Part shown: piece by piece, positions 27,338 through 36,311 of the stretch
Numbering within the stretch: the first letter of the stretch is position 1
Layout: each line of letters begins with the position of its first letter
From: Planctomycetaceae bacterium
GTDB lineage: Bacteria; Planctomycetota; Planctomycetia; Pirellulales; Pirellulaceae
Assembly (NCBI GenBank): GCA_002862205.1
Contig: PKCN01000360.1
Coordinates: 1-64,000 of the forward strand
Reading direction: 5' to 3'
Length of the DNA stretch: 64,000 bases
Program-made: the position numbers and the translations under genes
The notes under the pieces: model-generated
Told to the model about the DNA's origin: nothing
Seen by the model: only the letters and a program-made list of their open reading frames with translations
Databases searched by the model: none

Positions 27338-28306
27338 ATGCAACGTACATTAGCAATTCTTTTGACTGCTGCTCTTCTCGCAATGGCAACAGTCAACGCG
27401 AATGCAGAGGAAAAACTCAAAGCGCTCATCATTGACGGTCAAAACAACCATGGTGCATGGCCAAAAACAACGGCCATGATGAAAAAGTATCTGGAAGAAT
27501 CGGGACGCTTCACAGTCGATGTGGAACGCACCCGATACACATGGAAAGGTGGAGCACTACTCAAAGAGTTTTCGCTCGATGATGGCGAACCATACGAAGA
27601 TCTTCCCCAGCCAAAACCAGACCCCGAGTTCAAACCAAAATTTGATAACTATGACGTCGTGATCAACAACTTTGGCTGGAATGCCGCTGCCTGGCCTGAT
27701 GTAACCAATCAGGCTTTTGACAACTTTGTTCGCGAGGGTGGTGGTCTCGTCATTGTTCACGCAGCCGACAACTCGTTCGGTGACTGGCCCGCGTACAACA
27801 AAATGATTGGCCTCGGCGGATGGGGTGGCCGCAACGAAAAATCAGGTCCCTATGTCTACATTGATGAGACTGGCAAAACGATCCGTGACACCACACCTGG
27901 CAATGGCGGATCGCACGGGCCACAACATGAGTTCAAAATCGTAATTCGTAATCCAGAGCACCCCATCACCAAGGGATTACCACGAACGTGGCTTCACGCC
28001 AAAGACGAACTCTATCAACAACTACGTGGTCCAGCGGACAACATGACGATTCTGGCAACAGCTTTCTCCGACAGGAACTTCAAGGGAACAGGCCGCAATG
28101 AACCGATGATGATGACCATCGAATATGGCAAAGGCCGCGTTTACCACACACCCATGGGGCACGCTGACTACTCAGTCGAATGCGTAGGCTTCATTACAAC
28201 CTTACTGCGGGGCACCGAATGGGCCGCGACAGGAAACGTCACACTGACAGATGTGCCTGATGATTTCCCGACAGCTCAAAAAACAAGTTCACGCGACTTC
28301 AATTGA
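27338..28306 (+). CDS. ThuA-like domain secreted protein
   Basis: A 322-aa exported protein with a ThuA (trehalose-utilisation) type glutamine-amidotransferase-like fold. From the ATG at 27338 it has a signal peptide with likely cleavage after ANA. Fold landmarks are KALIIDGQNNHGAWPKTT, YDVVINNFGWNAAAWP, FVREGGGLVIVHAADNSF, HPITKGLPRTWLHAKDELY, and the C-terminal YGKGRVYHTPMGHADYS. Such proteins are abundant in planctomycetes, often beside sugar dehydrogenases or hydrolases. Here it follows xylB by about 100 bp, so it may act on extracellular sugar-related substrates; the actual reaction is unknown. Confidence 0.88.
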   Translation: MQRTLAILLTAALLAMATVNANAEEKLKALIIDGQNNHGAWPKTTAMMKKYLEESGRFTVDVERTRYTWKGGALLKEFSLDDGEPYEDLPQPKPDPEFKPKFDNYDVVINNFGWNAAAWPDVTNQAFDNFVREGGGLVIVHAADNSFGDWPAYNKMIGLGGWGGRNEKSGPYVYIDETGKTIRDTTPGNGGSHGPQHEFKIVIRNPEHPITKGLPRTWLHAKDELYQQLRGPADNMTILATAFSDRNFKGTGRNEPMMMTIEYGKGRVYHTPMGHADYSVECVGFITTLLRGTEWAATGNVTLTDVPDDFPTAQKTSSRDFN

Positions 28307-28444
28307 ACGATCGTAAGTGACTGGCCCAGCGGACCCAAAATCCCGATGGCCTCATACGCCGCGTCTTCTCGAGCGTTGCCATGGTGCGAAACCCGTGCAG
28401 GCCATCTTCGAGCCATGTGGATACGGTGTCAGTTGGAGGCCTGT

Positions 28445-29512
28445 CTATCGCTGACGCACGTTCACGAATGGAGGACGCCAACTGGGTCCCAAAGCAGCGT
28501 CATCAACACTCACCCCTGCCTCCACCTCACCGCGGTGGTTTAGCAGCGGATGATCGGGCATCGCCTCCAAACTTGGGAGCTGAATGAAACGCACCCGACC
28601 ATCTTCATAGAGAACGTTGATACCAGTGGCGTTGTGCCCTACCACCTTGCCGTGCTGAGTGGAGTCCGTGATCCCAGACAACGGAGCATCGGACATGATG
28701 GCAAAGGAAGAACGTGCCTCAAAGCGTGGTGATTTCAGCCTGTCCTCCTCCATGACACCGAGGTTGTAAGCATAATGTCCACCAGCGAATTGCTGAATCT
28801 GCCGCAACTGGTCGACCGTCGCACCATGAAGATCTTCGAGAGTTGGAACACTCGCCAAATCAGTCAAAGCTGCCTCCATCGCTGGGGGCTGGTCCAGCGA
28901 TGGACACCAGCGGATATCTGGATCTGCCAATAAACCAGCTTCGTTCAACCGGATCATGAAGACACCAGCAAACGCCTCACGGCCAGTTTCAGCAACCGCC
29001 GGCATTCGCTCCTGTGGACTGTGGTTGACGTATTGCGTGATCGCCGTTCCAAATTGACGCAATTGATCCTGACACGCCGTTTTCCTGGCTTCCAAACGAC
29101 CTGCCGCAAGAGCAGGAATGATCACCGTCAGCATGACGATCGCTGCGGCTGCGGCACCCAACCAATCCATCCACCCGTACCCGCTTCCAGGTGTGTTCTC
29201 AATGCTGGGCTCAAGCTTGGGCAGATTCACCAAGTCATGTTCTTCGATGTTCTCCGGCTGGCTCTCCCCCTTCTCCGGTTGGCTCTCCCCAGCAGTTGGC
29301 ATCGGGGGCAGTGAGGCGAGGGTCTTCGCAATCAGATCTTGCGGAGGCGGTTCGGGAGGTTCATAAAATTCTTCCAAGGGCCTGAGTGACCGCTCGATCT
29401 CATCAAGCTGCTTGCGAGCCTCAGGATCGTCCTCCAGCCATTGCGCTACTCGGCGCATTTGATGCGGCTCAAGGGCGCCCAGCAGGTAACCGATAAGGTC
29501 TTCGTGCATCAC
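28445..29512 (-). CDS. Putative anti-sigma factor with pseudopilin-like (DUF1559-type) periplasmic domain
   Basis: A 355-aa single-pass membrane protein downstream of an ECF sigma gene, 120 bp apart. Residues 1-65 are helical (MMHEDLIGYLLGALEPHQMR), like the cytoplasmic anti-sigma helices that lack the zinc motif. A Pro/Glu linker contains a duplicated GESQPE heptad. A membrane helix lies at about 117-140. The outer part resembles DUF1559 pseudopilin-like proteins: after the helix comes ARKTACQDQLRQFGTAITQY, and near the C terminus GHNATGINVLYEDGRVRF fits the H-x9-DG ending. It probably holds the sigma factor at the membrane and senses an envelope cue; this is inference. Confidence 0.65.
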   Translation of the reverse strand: MMHEDLIGYLLGALEPHQMRRVAQWLEDDPEARKQLDEIERSLRPLEEFYEPPEPPPQDLIAKTLASLPPMPTAGESQPEKGESQPENIEEHDLVNLPKLEPSIENTPGSGYGWMDWLGAAAAAIVMLTVIIPALAAGRLEARKTACQDQLRQFGTAITQYVNHSPQERMPAVAETGREAFAGVFMIRLNEAGLLADPDIRWCPSLDQPPAMEAALTDLASVPTLEDLHGATVDQLRQIQQFAGGHYAYNLGVMEEDRLKSPRFEARSSFAIMSDAPLSGITDSTQHGKVVGHNATGINVLYEDGRVRFIQLPSLEAMPDHPLLNHRGEVEAGVSVDDAALGPSWRPPFVNVRQR

Positions 29513-29632
29513 CAGAGGATCAACGCATGGAGTAAAGAATTAGCGTGCCGAGGCCAGAACCGCAGCACTTGCAACGGTTAGTCCTATGCGCACAACTCGC
29601 TCCGGGTTCATCATTTCCCGGGAAATCAGCGA

Positions 29633-30271
29633 CTACTCGTCCGTGCCATACCGGGTTTCGTCCCAAAGCAGACCGAGACGCTGCACAGCAGCGTGCAAGC
29701 GACTTTTGACGGTGCCCACAGGAATCCCGAGAGCATCCGCGGCTTCGCGGTACTTCAGGCCCTGGTAGTAAACCAGATGAATGACCTGCTGCATCGACTC
29801 GGTCAGCGAATCAACGGAATCATGCACCCAACGGCTATTTTCCTGATCTGAGGCCGCACGGTGCGGATCCGGAGAATCCCCAACCAGTTTCTCCGACCAG
29901 CTGTTGCCCCTTTCGTCCTTTTCACTCGAAGAAGAGCGATCGAGGCTGACCATTCGGTGTCTTTTGTTTCGCCGCTGGACGTCAATCGCCTGATTTGTGG
30001 CAATCGCGTACAACCAAGGACGAAAACGGCGAGCCGGATCGAATTGGTGACACTTCAGGTGGACCTGCAAAAACGTCCCCTGAAAAGCATCCTCCGCCAT
30101 CTCGGCATTGCCAATGTAACGTCGGAGATAACTGTACATTTCACGCTCGTAGCGTCGCATCAGAGCCTCGAAGAGACCCCGATCTCCACTTTCTCGATAC
30201 TGGGCGATCAGGCTCTCGTCTGAGACGTCACCCTGCAAGTTCAAGGAAGCGACTGGTGCTAATGCATTCAT
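29633..30271 (-). CDS. ECF RNA polymerase sigma factor
   Basis: A 212-aa sigma-70 family factor of the extracytoplasmic-function type. Region 2 is present (LMRRYEREMYSYLRRYIG, the AEDAFQGTFLQVH segment, and RPWLYAIATNQAIDVQRR), as is region 4 with its helix-turn-helix (YREAADALGIPVGTVKSRLHAA). The linker between them is rich in Ser and charged residues. The frame extends to 30337, but the added residues form an unrelated hydrophobic run; the ATG at 30271 gives MNALAPVASLN and is preferred, with an ATG at 30286 also possible. It probably acts with the downstream putative anti-sigma protein. Target promoters are unknown. Confidence 0.9.
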   Translation of the reverse strand: MNALAPVASLNLQGDVSDESLIAQYRESGDRGLFEALMRRYEREMYSYLRRYIGNAEMAEDAFQGTFLQVHLKCHQFDPARRFRPWLYAIATNQAIDVQRRNKRHRMVSLDRSSSSEKDERGNSWSEKLVGDSPDPHRAASDQENSRWVHDSVDSLTESMQQVIHLVYYQGLKYREAADALGIPVGTVKSRLHAAVQRLGLLWDETRYGTDE

Positions 30272-30494
30272 CGAATGACCCACCATCGTTAGGGAATAGA
30301 CAAGTAAAACAAAAATAAGGGCGTGCATGACGCACAAAAAGGGTGTGCCTTGTTAACGGACACATTGAGCTACGCGGAGAATAATGTTGAAGACCGCAAA
30401 GCTGTTACCGAAAAGCACAGGTTTAGTATCCCCAAAATCTCTGTAAAGTCAAAAATGAATCCGCTATTTGTGGCAAACCACCCTGTAGAGCTAT

Positions 30495-32234
30495 ATGGAT
30501 AAGGAAAGGTGTGGCTATTACAACATCGTTTTTGAATTTCATCTATCGAGACGAATCGCCTTGAACACACAAGAAAACAGCCGACTTGGCTACCGTTGGG
30601 CCCGCTCAGGCGATATCAATGCATTTTTCGGGCTAATGCTCGATAATATCGCTGGCCTGATTTTAATGGTCGCGTTGCTGAGCGGATTTGGCTTTCCCGT
30701 CGAGTTTGTGGTCTCTGCAATGATCCCTGGTACGGCATTGGGCGTGCTGATTGGTGATCTGGCATTTTTCGCCTTGGCATTCTGGCTGGCCAAACGAACC
30801 GGCAGGGACGATGTCACTGCGATGCCGCTGGGCCTCGATACGCCCAGCACCTTTGGAATCATCCTGTTCATTCTTGGCCCGTCTTACCTGCAAGGAATCG
30901 GCATGCAATTGAGCGAGCAGGAGGCAGCCTACCGGACGTGGCACATTGGAATTTGGTGCATTGTGCTCAGCGGCATTCTGAAGTTTGCGCTCGCACCCTT
31001 TACAGAAATCGTCCGGCGAGCGATTCCCCGAGCCGGACTCTTGGGCTCCTTGGCGGCGATCGCGCTGGTTTTAATCAGCTTCATTCCGTTGATGGAGATA
31101 TTTCGACATCCGTTGCCCGGAATGCTCGCTCTCGTCATCGTGCTGAGCACCTTGGTCGGACGAATTCCACTTCCTGGCAGGACCCCCGGCACCCTGGGTG
31201 CTTTGCTGGTCGCCAGCATTGTGTTCTATGTCATGTGCCTCATCCCGGGCACCCACTACGAGTTCCCACAAGCTCCCGCTGGAATTCAGTGGTTCCCTAC
31301 CCAATGGCTGGAGGCTTGGCAATTTAATTGGCTCGCAAACTTTGACGATGCGCTTCCTTACTTGCCAATCGCGTTGCCGTTTGCCATTGGAACGGTAGTT
31401 GGAGGCATTGATTGCACTGAGAGTGCCGCAGCAGCCGGTGACAAATACGACACAAGAACAGTCATCGGTGTGGAGGCGTTTGCCACCCTGCTCGCAGGTT
31501 TCTCCGGAGGTGTTATCCAAACGACACCTTACATTGGTCATCCCGCCTACAAGGCCATGGGTGGTCGCGCCGCGTACACGCTGGGAACCGCTTTGCTCAT
31601 TGGCTCAGCAGGTTTAGTCGGCTATTTTGGATGGATCAACGCGTATATCCCTGCTGCTACGGTATACCCCATTCTGGTCTTTGTTGGCTTGGAAATCACT
31701 GCCCAGAGTTTTTTGGCAACGCCGCGAAGACACTATGCAGCTGTTGCACTAGCCTGTCTGCCAGCCTTGGCATTTCTTGCCCTCAGTTTCCCGAATCAGA
31801 TGTTGGGGGACGCCGCACTGCGCGATGCTGGTATCGAGATCGCGAGTTTGCAGAACGGTTTACTGAAAGCGAATCTCAAAACAGTAGGCATGCTCAGCAG
31901 TGGCTTCATCATCACCAGCCTTTTATGGGCTTGGGCATTGGCGAAAATTGTGGATCGCGAAGTCAAGCAGGCAGGCATTGTAATGACCTTGGCTGGCGTC
32001 CTGACTGCCTTTGGAATCATTCATTCCCCCCTACCAGGCAATCAGCTGTTTGTGCTGTATGGTCCCGAAAGCTGGGGTAACATTGTTCTCGATGCAACCA
32101 ACCGAGCGCCAGTCCTTGAATACGTTGCTGGTTACTTCGCCTGCGCAATCCTGCTGGCAGTATGGTCACTGAGATCCGATATCAGCTCGCACGTCCCCGA
32201 CGAACATGATCCTGAAACCGCCTCCCATTCATGA
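30495..32234 (+). CDS. NCS2-like (xanthine/uracil-type) permease
   Basis: A 579-aa polytopic inner-membrane transporter with about 12-14 helices. It resembles the NCS2/AzgA nucleobase-cation symporters: early RSGDINAFFGLMLDNIAGLI, a TAMPLGLDTPSTFG loop, the VVGGIDCTESAAAAGDKYDTR segment, and GGVIQTTPYIGHPAYKAMGGR, which correspond to the substrate-binding helices. The cytoplasmic C terminus is short and charged. The ATG at 30495 is used; a TTG at 30561 would trim 22 residues. The substrate (purine, pyrimidine or another anion) cannot be decided. It is divergent from the ECF sigma gene with about 220 bp between. Confidence 0.82.
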   Translation: MDKERCGYYNIVFEFHLSRRIALNTQENSRLGYRWARSGDINAFFGLMLDNIAGLILMVALLSGFGFPVEFVVSAMIPGTALGVLIGDLAFFALAFWLAKRTGRDDVTAMPLGLDTPSTFGIILFILGPSYLQGIGMQLSEQEAAYRTWHIGIWCIVLSGILKFALAPFTEIVRRAIPRAGLLGSLAAIALVLISFIPLMEIFRHPLPGMLALVIVLSTLVGRIPLPGRTPGTLGALLVASIVFYVMCLIPGTHYEFPQAPAGIQWFPTQWLEAWQFNWLANFDDALPYLPIALPFAIGTVVGGIDCTESAAAAGDKYDTRTVIGVEAFATLLAGFSGGVIQTTPYIGHPAYKAMGGRAAYTLGTALLIGSAGLVGYFGWINAYIPAATVYPILVFVGLEITAQSFLATPRRHYAAVALACLPALAFLALSFPNQMLGDAALRDAGIEIASLQNGLLKANLKTVGMLSSGFIITSLLWAWALAKIVDREVKQAGIVMTLAGVLTAFGIIHSPLPGNQLFVLYGPESWGNIVLDATNRAPVLEYVAGYFACAILLAVWSLRSDISSHVPDEHDPETASHS

Positions 32235-32277
32235 GGCGGTCATTGATGCAGGACGAACAAGCAGATTTTTATCTGCT
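32217..32277. terminator. Possible bidirectional terminator hairpins between convergent genes
   Basis: Two hairpins: ACCGCCT (32217-32223) with AGGCGGT (32234-32240), spanning the permease stop, and AGCAGAT (32260-32266) with ATCTGCT (32271-32277), spanning the stop of the beta-RFAP synthase gene. There is no long T-run after either, so termination is only suggested. Confidence 0.4.
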
Positions 32278-33276
32278 GCCATGAATCTGAACTGATCGCG
32301 GCTCGTTACGGACGGATGTCAGTGTCACCAACTCGATGTCCTCAGGCAACGCTGCCAAGCACTCCTCGGCTACTTTCTGCGACTCAAACCAGGCGAATAC
32401 CCCTGGCCCCCAACTGCTCTGTCCATGCCCGTGCACGCCACGATCACTCAACCAGTCAATCACGCGTGTGACAGCAGAACCGTTGTAGGGTCCACCTTGG
32501 ACACTAGCAAACAAATGTCCGCTTCTTTCATTGTAAGTCCGCGTGCCATTTGCAAAATTCGTGAACTGTCCCTGCCTGGCTGCTGGCATGATTTCTTCGA
32601 TCACTAGTCGCCGTAATTCATTGCCAGCCTGTTTGGATGCTGGTAACAAACGTGCAAATTTATCACGTTCTCGCTGGCCACTGACAGCAAGATCATGGTC
32701 CAACGGCCTCAATACTGCGACGCGCCAATCTTCCGGTAAACAAATCCCCTCCTGAACGACATTGCTATTTTCGCCAGGAGAATTTTCACCTGCTTCACTT
32801 TCACCCGCTTCGTAGATAATTCCCCCCTGCCAGTAACCATGAGTGCCAACAACGGATCGCTGCCCACGGTCAGCCAAGGCATTGGCGATTGTCCCTCGCT
32901 CAACTTCAAGAGCTTGGTGGAGACAAAGACCTTCAGTCACCGCCAAGGCCAACTGGGTACCACTACCAAGCCCACAATGTGATGGCGCTGTCCGCAGAAC
33001 TTGAACACGGCATGCAGGTAATTCCATTTGACCGCTGAACTGGCGGATTCGCTCAGCAATTGACACGATTCGAGGCTGAAATTTTTCAGGGCAGTGGAAC
33101 CGGTCAGCTGATGACAACATGACCTCGGTAAGCGGCGTGTTCAACATCACCCCAACTCCACCAAAAGGCCGCACGGTATCCAACAACCCGAAATGCAAGC
33201 GTGAACCGGTACAGATTCGCACGATTGAGCCATCACCAACACAGGCCGTTGAATCAATGGTTCGTGATGCGTTCAT
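32269..33276 (-). CDS. Beta-ribofuranosylaminobenzene 5'-phosphate synthase (beta-RFAP synthase)
   Basis: Predicted first enzyme of the tetrahydromethanopterin branch, condensing 4-aminobenzoate with PRPP (losing CO2 and PPi). The protein is 335 aa of the GHMP-kinase-like family. Landmarks are the N-terminal CTGSRLHFGLLDT, the glycine-rich PSHCGLGSGTQLAL (98-111), VGTHGYWQGGIIYE, and the late QSSWGPGVFAW. A patch near 157-170 (GESEAGENSPGEN) is low complexity. It overlaps the upstream DUF447 gene by 23 bp, and PabA, which helps make its substrate, is two genes upstream. The family assignment is strong; activity in this organism is inferred. Confidence 0.87.
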   Translation of the reverse strand: MNASRTIDSTACVGDGSIVRICTGSRLHFGLLDTVRPFGGVGVMLNTPLTEVMLSSADRFHCPEKFQPRIVSIAERIRQFSGQMELPACRVQVLRTAPSHCGLGSGTQLALAVTEGLCLHQALEVERGTIANALADRGQRSVVGTHGYWQGGIIYEAGESEAGENSPGENSNVVQEGICLPEDWRVAVLRPLDHDLAVSGQRERDKFARLLPASKQAGNELRRLVIEEIMPAARQGQFTNFANGTRTYNERSGHLFASVQGGPYNGSAVTRVIDWLSDRGVHGHGQSSWGPGVFAWFESQKVAEECLAALPEDIELVTLTSVRNEPRSVQIHGSR

Positions 33277-33850
33277 CTATTGTCTTTCTAAGAAAATCGA
33301 ACGCTGTCTGTTCCGTCTCGCCGCCAGTCTTCTCGATCAAAGGTCGCAAACGATCCAATTCTTCCCGAATTTGATCAGCAGACAGCAGATGCGTCCTCGT
33401 TGCCAGAATAGCAGCTTCGATCACTGCGAACTTTGCACGATTGAAACCAAAAAACGGTTTCTCTATTTCGCAATGAACAACTCGACAATCCATCTCAACG
33501 CGAGGCTGATCATCTGAAACCGCCACGACTTGTACCGCCATCCAGCGATGGCAAGTTCGCAAACGCCACCAAGCGGTATCTTCCCACTGTTGCACCAAAC
33601 TGGAAATCTCGTTCGCACTGAGTTCTCCTACCGCAGTCCGAGCAATCAAGCTGACATCGTCCGTGACATGCACCACCGCCTTGCCCGTGGCAATCAAATT
33701 CCGGTAGGTCAGCGACGAATTGAACGGTTTGAGGGTCAAACGATCAGGAGCCTTCTGCTCACCGAAATCGTCAGCAACCACTGGCCCCATGGGTGCCAGA
33801 TTGACATTTCCATTCTTATCAGTTGAGGTCACGATCGCTTCAAGGATCAC
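33254..33850 (-). CDS. DUF447 family protein, C1/tetrahydromethanopterin-linked
   Basis: A 198-aa protein matching DUF447, a flavin-reductase-like beta-barrel family that travels with methanopterin biosynthesis genes in archaea and methylotrophic bacteria. It begins MILEAIVTSTDKNGNVNLAPMG and contains TLKPFNSSLTYRNLIATG, AVVHVTDDV and FFGFNRAKFAVIEAAILATR, all typical of the family. Its ATG overlaps the pabA stop (ATGA), and its end overlaps the beta-RFAP synthase start, so the three genes are translationally coupled. The biochemical role is not established; a step in cofactor assembly is inferred from context. Confidence 0.87.
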   Translation of the reverse strand: MILEAIVTSTDKNGNVNLAPMGPVVADDFGEQKAPDRLTLKPFNSSLTYRNLIATGKAVVHVTDDVSLIARTAVGELSANEISSLVQQWEDTAWWRLRTCHRWMAVQVVAVSDDQPRVEMDCRVVHCEIEKPFFGFNRAKFAVIEAAILATRTHLLSADQIREELDRLRPLIEKTGGETEQTAFDFLRKTIDERITNH

Positions 33851-34503
33851 GAGGCCAATTCCTCACGCGTCGAATCACATGGTGCCTTGGGCCGAAGTTC
33901 CTTTGATTCGTGCTGAGCATGATGAACCTCGCGATGCCTCGCTCCAGCGACAAAATTTCCAAGCAACGCCATCCCATCGTCTGTCAGGACGGATTCTGGA
34001 TGAAACTGAACTCCCTGTACCGGTCGTGTGACATGCCGAATCCCCATGATCACACCATCATCCTGACTACGAGCTGTCACGACCAACTCAGCTGGCAAGC
34101 TTCCTTCGTCCACTGCCAGAGAATGGTATCTGCCCACATTGATGGTAGCAGGCAGACCGGCAAACAACCCAGACGCATCATGTGTGATCGGGCTAGTCAT
34201 CCCATGTCTGGGGGGACAGGGACTGACAGTTGCACCAAACGCAGCCGCAATGGCCTGGTGCCCAAGGCAAACGCCAAGGATTGGGATTTGGGGGGCAAGG
34301 TTCCGAATCACATCCACGGAACATCCGGCTTCAAACGGACCTTTGGGCCCCGGTGACAAAACGACTGCCGCAGGAGCCAGACGCTGGCATTCGCGGCAAT
34401 CAATCTCGTCGCTGCGGACAACCAGCGTATGCGCCCCCAAACGCCTTAAATAGCGGGCGAGATTGTGGACGAATGAATCGTAATTATCGAGGAGCAGAAT
34501 CAC
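33847..34503 (-). CDS. pabA: Aminodeoxychorismate/anthranilate synthase, glutamine amidotransferase subunit
   Basis: Class I glutamine amidotransferase (218 aa) that supplies ammonia to PabB or TrpE. The catalytic triad is visible: Cys79 in GVCLGHQAIA, and His168 and Glu170 in GVQFHPES. Other landmarks are LLLDNYDSFVHNL and LSPGPKGPFEAG. The C-terminal 25 residues are polar and variable. Sequence alone cannot separate PabA from TrpG. The PabA reading is favoured because it is coupled through ATGA to DUF447 and then to beta-RFAP synthase, which consumes 4-aminobenzoate. It starts three bases after the second exbD stop. Confidence 0.88.
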   Translation of the reverse strand: MILLLDNYDSFVHNLARYLRRLGAHTLVVRSDEIDCRECQRLAPAAVVLSPGPKGPFEAGCSVDVIRNLAPQIPILGVCLGHQAIAAAFGATVSPCPPRHGMTSPITHDASGLFAGLPATINVGRYHSLAVDEGSLPAELVVTARSQDDGVIMGIRHVTRPVQGVQFHPESVLTDDGMALLGNFVAGARHREVHHAQHESKELRPKAPCDSTREELAS

Positions 34504-34506
34504 AGA

Positions 34507-34983
34507 TTATCGACGTGGTTTGGCAAACTTGATCTTTTCAATCAGTTTGACAACTTCGTTGCCCTGTTTGTACCCGCTTACCGCAGTAATTGAGCGAATG
34601 ACGTACTCGTAGCGAAGATTGTAGTCCGTATCAATCTCTATCTCTGGGCCATCCTCGCCCTCAACCGGGGCGGTCGTCCCGATCAACTCAACCACATTTG
34701 CACGCAGTTGGTCAAAATCGGTCCCCAGATTGATTTCGTTGAGCGCCATCGTGGTCAGTTTGCCGTTCTCATCGGCCTGAAGCCTCAATTTCAGGGGCAA
34801 ATCAGTCGGATCCGTCGTCATGCTTTCATTCCCGGCCAACGGCATGCGGACACTGAAGTCGCCTTCGAGCTCAACAATCTTGAATGTCATGACAAAGAAA
34901 ATGAGCAGCAGAAAGACAACGTCAATCATGCTGGTCATGTTCAAGCCACTTTTCTCAGCTTCCCCGCGATTCCGGATTTTCAC
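34507..34983 (-). CDS. exbD: ExbD/TolR family biopolymer transport protein (second copy)
   Basis: A 158-aa single-pass protein of the ExbD/TolR family, the proton-channel partner of ExbB/TolQ that transmits proton-motive force to the outer membrane. Its one membrane helix carries the essential acidic residue Asp21 in NMTSMIDVVFLLLIFFV. The periplasmic domain follows (about 45-155) and contains an acidic insert (EGEDGPEIEIDTD). It overlaps the upstream exbD by four bases (ATGA) and is three bases from pabA. Confidence 0.9.
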   Translation of the reverse strand: MKIRNRGEAEKSGLNMTSMIDVVFLLLIFFVMTFKIVELEGDFSVRMPLAGNESMTTDPTDLPLKLRLQADENGKLTTMALNEINLGTDFDQLRANVVELIGTTAPVEGEDGPEIEIDTDYNLRYEYVIRSITAVSGYKQGNEVVKLIEKIKFAKPRR

Positions 34984-35417
34984 GAGTTATCCTCCTTCAC
35001 ACGCAGAGCAAAGTTCTCAAGCTTCTGATCCTGCGCAACTCGAATCACCTCCTGCACGTCTCCTGCAGAGGTGTCCTTGTGAGCCCGGATCACGACATTG
35101 GCATCGGCCACAGTCTTGCCTTCCGCTTTGATGACTGCCAACTCTTTTCGTAACCCAACACTCAGCGTCTCAGCGGTGTAGTCATCACCCCCAAGAATGA
35201 TCTCACCATCCTGCGCTACGTGTAGGATGATGGGAAACTCCAAGGGAACTTCAGGCGGTTTCACCAGTTGGCTACTGGGAAGCTTGACACGATCATTTGA
35301 CTCAGTCTGAGCGAAATTGATCAGGACCATGAAGAACGCAATCAGCTGAAACACCATGTCGATCATCGGCGTCAGATCGCCTTCAGCCAAGTCGACTTTC
35401 TTAGACTTGACCCTCAT
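34980..35417 (-). CDS. exbD: ExbD/TolR family biopolymer transport protein (first copy)
   Basis: A 145-aa ExbD/TolR protein with one membrane helix and the conserved Asp20 in DLTPMIDMVFQLIAFFMV. The periplasmic domain ends in the typical VIRAHKDTSAGDVQEVIRVA fold. It begins directly after the exbB stop and overlaps the second exbD. Two non-identical ExbD proteins after one ExbB is a common arrangement and suggests a hetero-dimeric plug. Confidence 0.92.
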   Translation of the reverse strand: MRVKSKKVDLAEGDLTPMIDMVFQLIAFFMVLINFAQTESNDRVKLPSSQLVKPPEVPLEFPIILHVAQDGEIILGGDDYTAETLSVGLRKELAVIKAEGKTVADANVVIRAHKDTSAGDVQEVIRVAQDQKLENFALRVKEDNS

Positions 35418-36311
35418 TTAGTTCTTTCCCCCCTGAGGCTGGACATCTTCGAACCGACTCATCAGGTTCTCACTTGTGACACCAACTTCGAGGAGCAACC
35501 GCGACACTCGGTTACGTAAAATGTTGTAGGCAGCAATCGCTGGAATGGCCACAGCGAGACCGACAAGCGTTGTGAACAACGCGGTTGAAATACCCTCGGC
35601 AAGCTCAGCGGGCTTAGGCGAGGCACCACCAAGGGCAATCACTTGAAACGACGCAATCATTCCCTGAACCGTTCCAAACAATCCAATCATGGGACTGAGG
35701 TTGCCGATCAAAGCCATGTAACTGAGCCGATGCTCCAGTTTCATACTTTCCTCTTCACCCACTTCTTGCATCCCTTCGATTGCCTTGCCGTAACCGCGTG
35801 ACAACTTGGCCAGGCCTGCCGAAAGCACCTGCCCCAAAACAGACTCATCCGTACGAGCCATATCATAGGCACCTTGGAAGTCTTTTTCGTTGAGACGTTC
35901 TTCGAAGGCATCGACCAATTCCTGAGGACACAATGTGTCTCGTCGTGCGGCCAACACATTCATGACAAACAGTGAAACGAGGGTCACAGAGAGAGCGAGG
36001 AATACCAGCAGATATCCCCAGCCGAGTGAGCTAATCGTCCAACTCAGCAGATTTTGATCTGCCTTGCTGCCGCCACCGTCACCCGCATCAGCATCAGCAT
36101 CAGCCGCCGGTGGAGCTGGATCAACAACAACTTCTTCTTCGACAGCACCGAACTCGGCTTCCGCGCCCTCATCCTGCGCGAACGCAGGTGTGAAAGTGAA
36201 CATAGCTGCAAGCAAGAAGACTGGGATCGTTATCGATCGCGTCAATAAATGCGAATATGGCAGCTGGTGAAAAGACGCAAAACTGGGAAGCATTCCGCAA
36301 GCATCGAACAT
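35418..36311 (-). CDS. exbB: MotA/TolQ/ExbB proton channel family protein
   Basis: The proton-channel subunit, about 297 aa. The start is set at the ATG at 36311, with GGAG about ten bases upstream; an ATG at 36293 is also possible. A signal-peptide-like segment (VFLLAAMFTFTPAFAQ) is followed by an acidic, Ala-Pro-Asp-rich periplasmic stretch (ADADADAGDGGG), then three membrane helices. The channel signature appears in the last two: ALIGNLSPMIGLFGTVQGMI and FTTLVGLAVAIPAIAAYNIL. It heads the exbB-exbD-exbD-pabA-DUF447-RFAPS group and follows two secreted TPR genes, which may be its periplasmic clients. Confidence 0.9.
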   Translation of the reverse strand: MFDACGMLPSFASFHQLPYSHLLTRSITIPVFLLAAMFTFTPAFAQDEGAEAEFGAVEEEVVVDPAPPAADADADAGDGGGSKADQNLLSWTISSLGWGYLLVFLALSVTLVSLFVMNVLAARRDTLCPQELVDAFEERLNEKDFQGAYDMARTDESVLGQVLSAGLAKLSRGYGKAIEGMQEVGEEESMKLEHRLSYMALIGNLSPMIGLFGTVQGMIASFQVIALGGASPKPAELAEGISTALFTTLVGLAVAIPAIAAYNILRNRVSRLLLEVGVTSENLMSRFEDVQPQGGKN

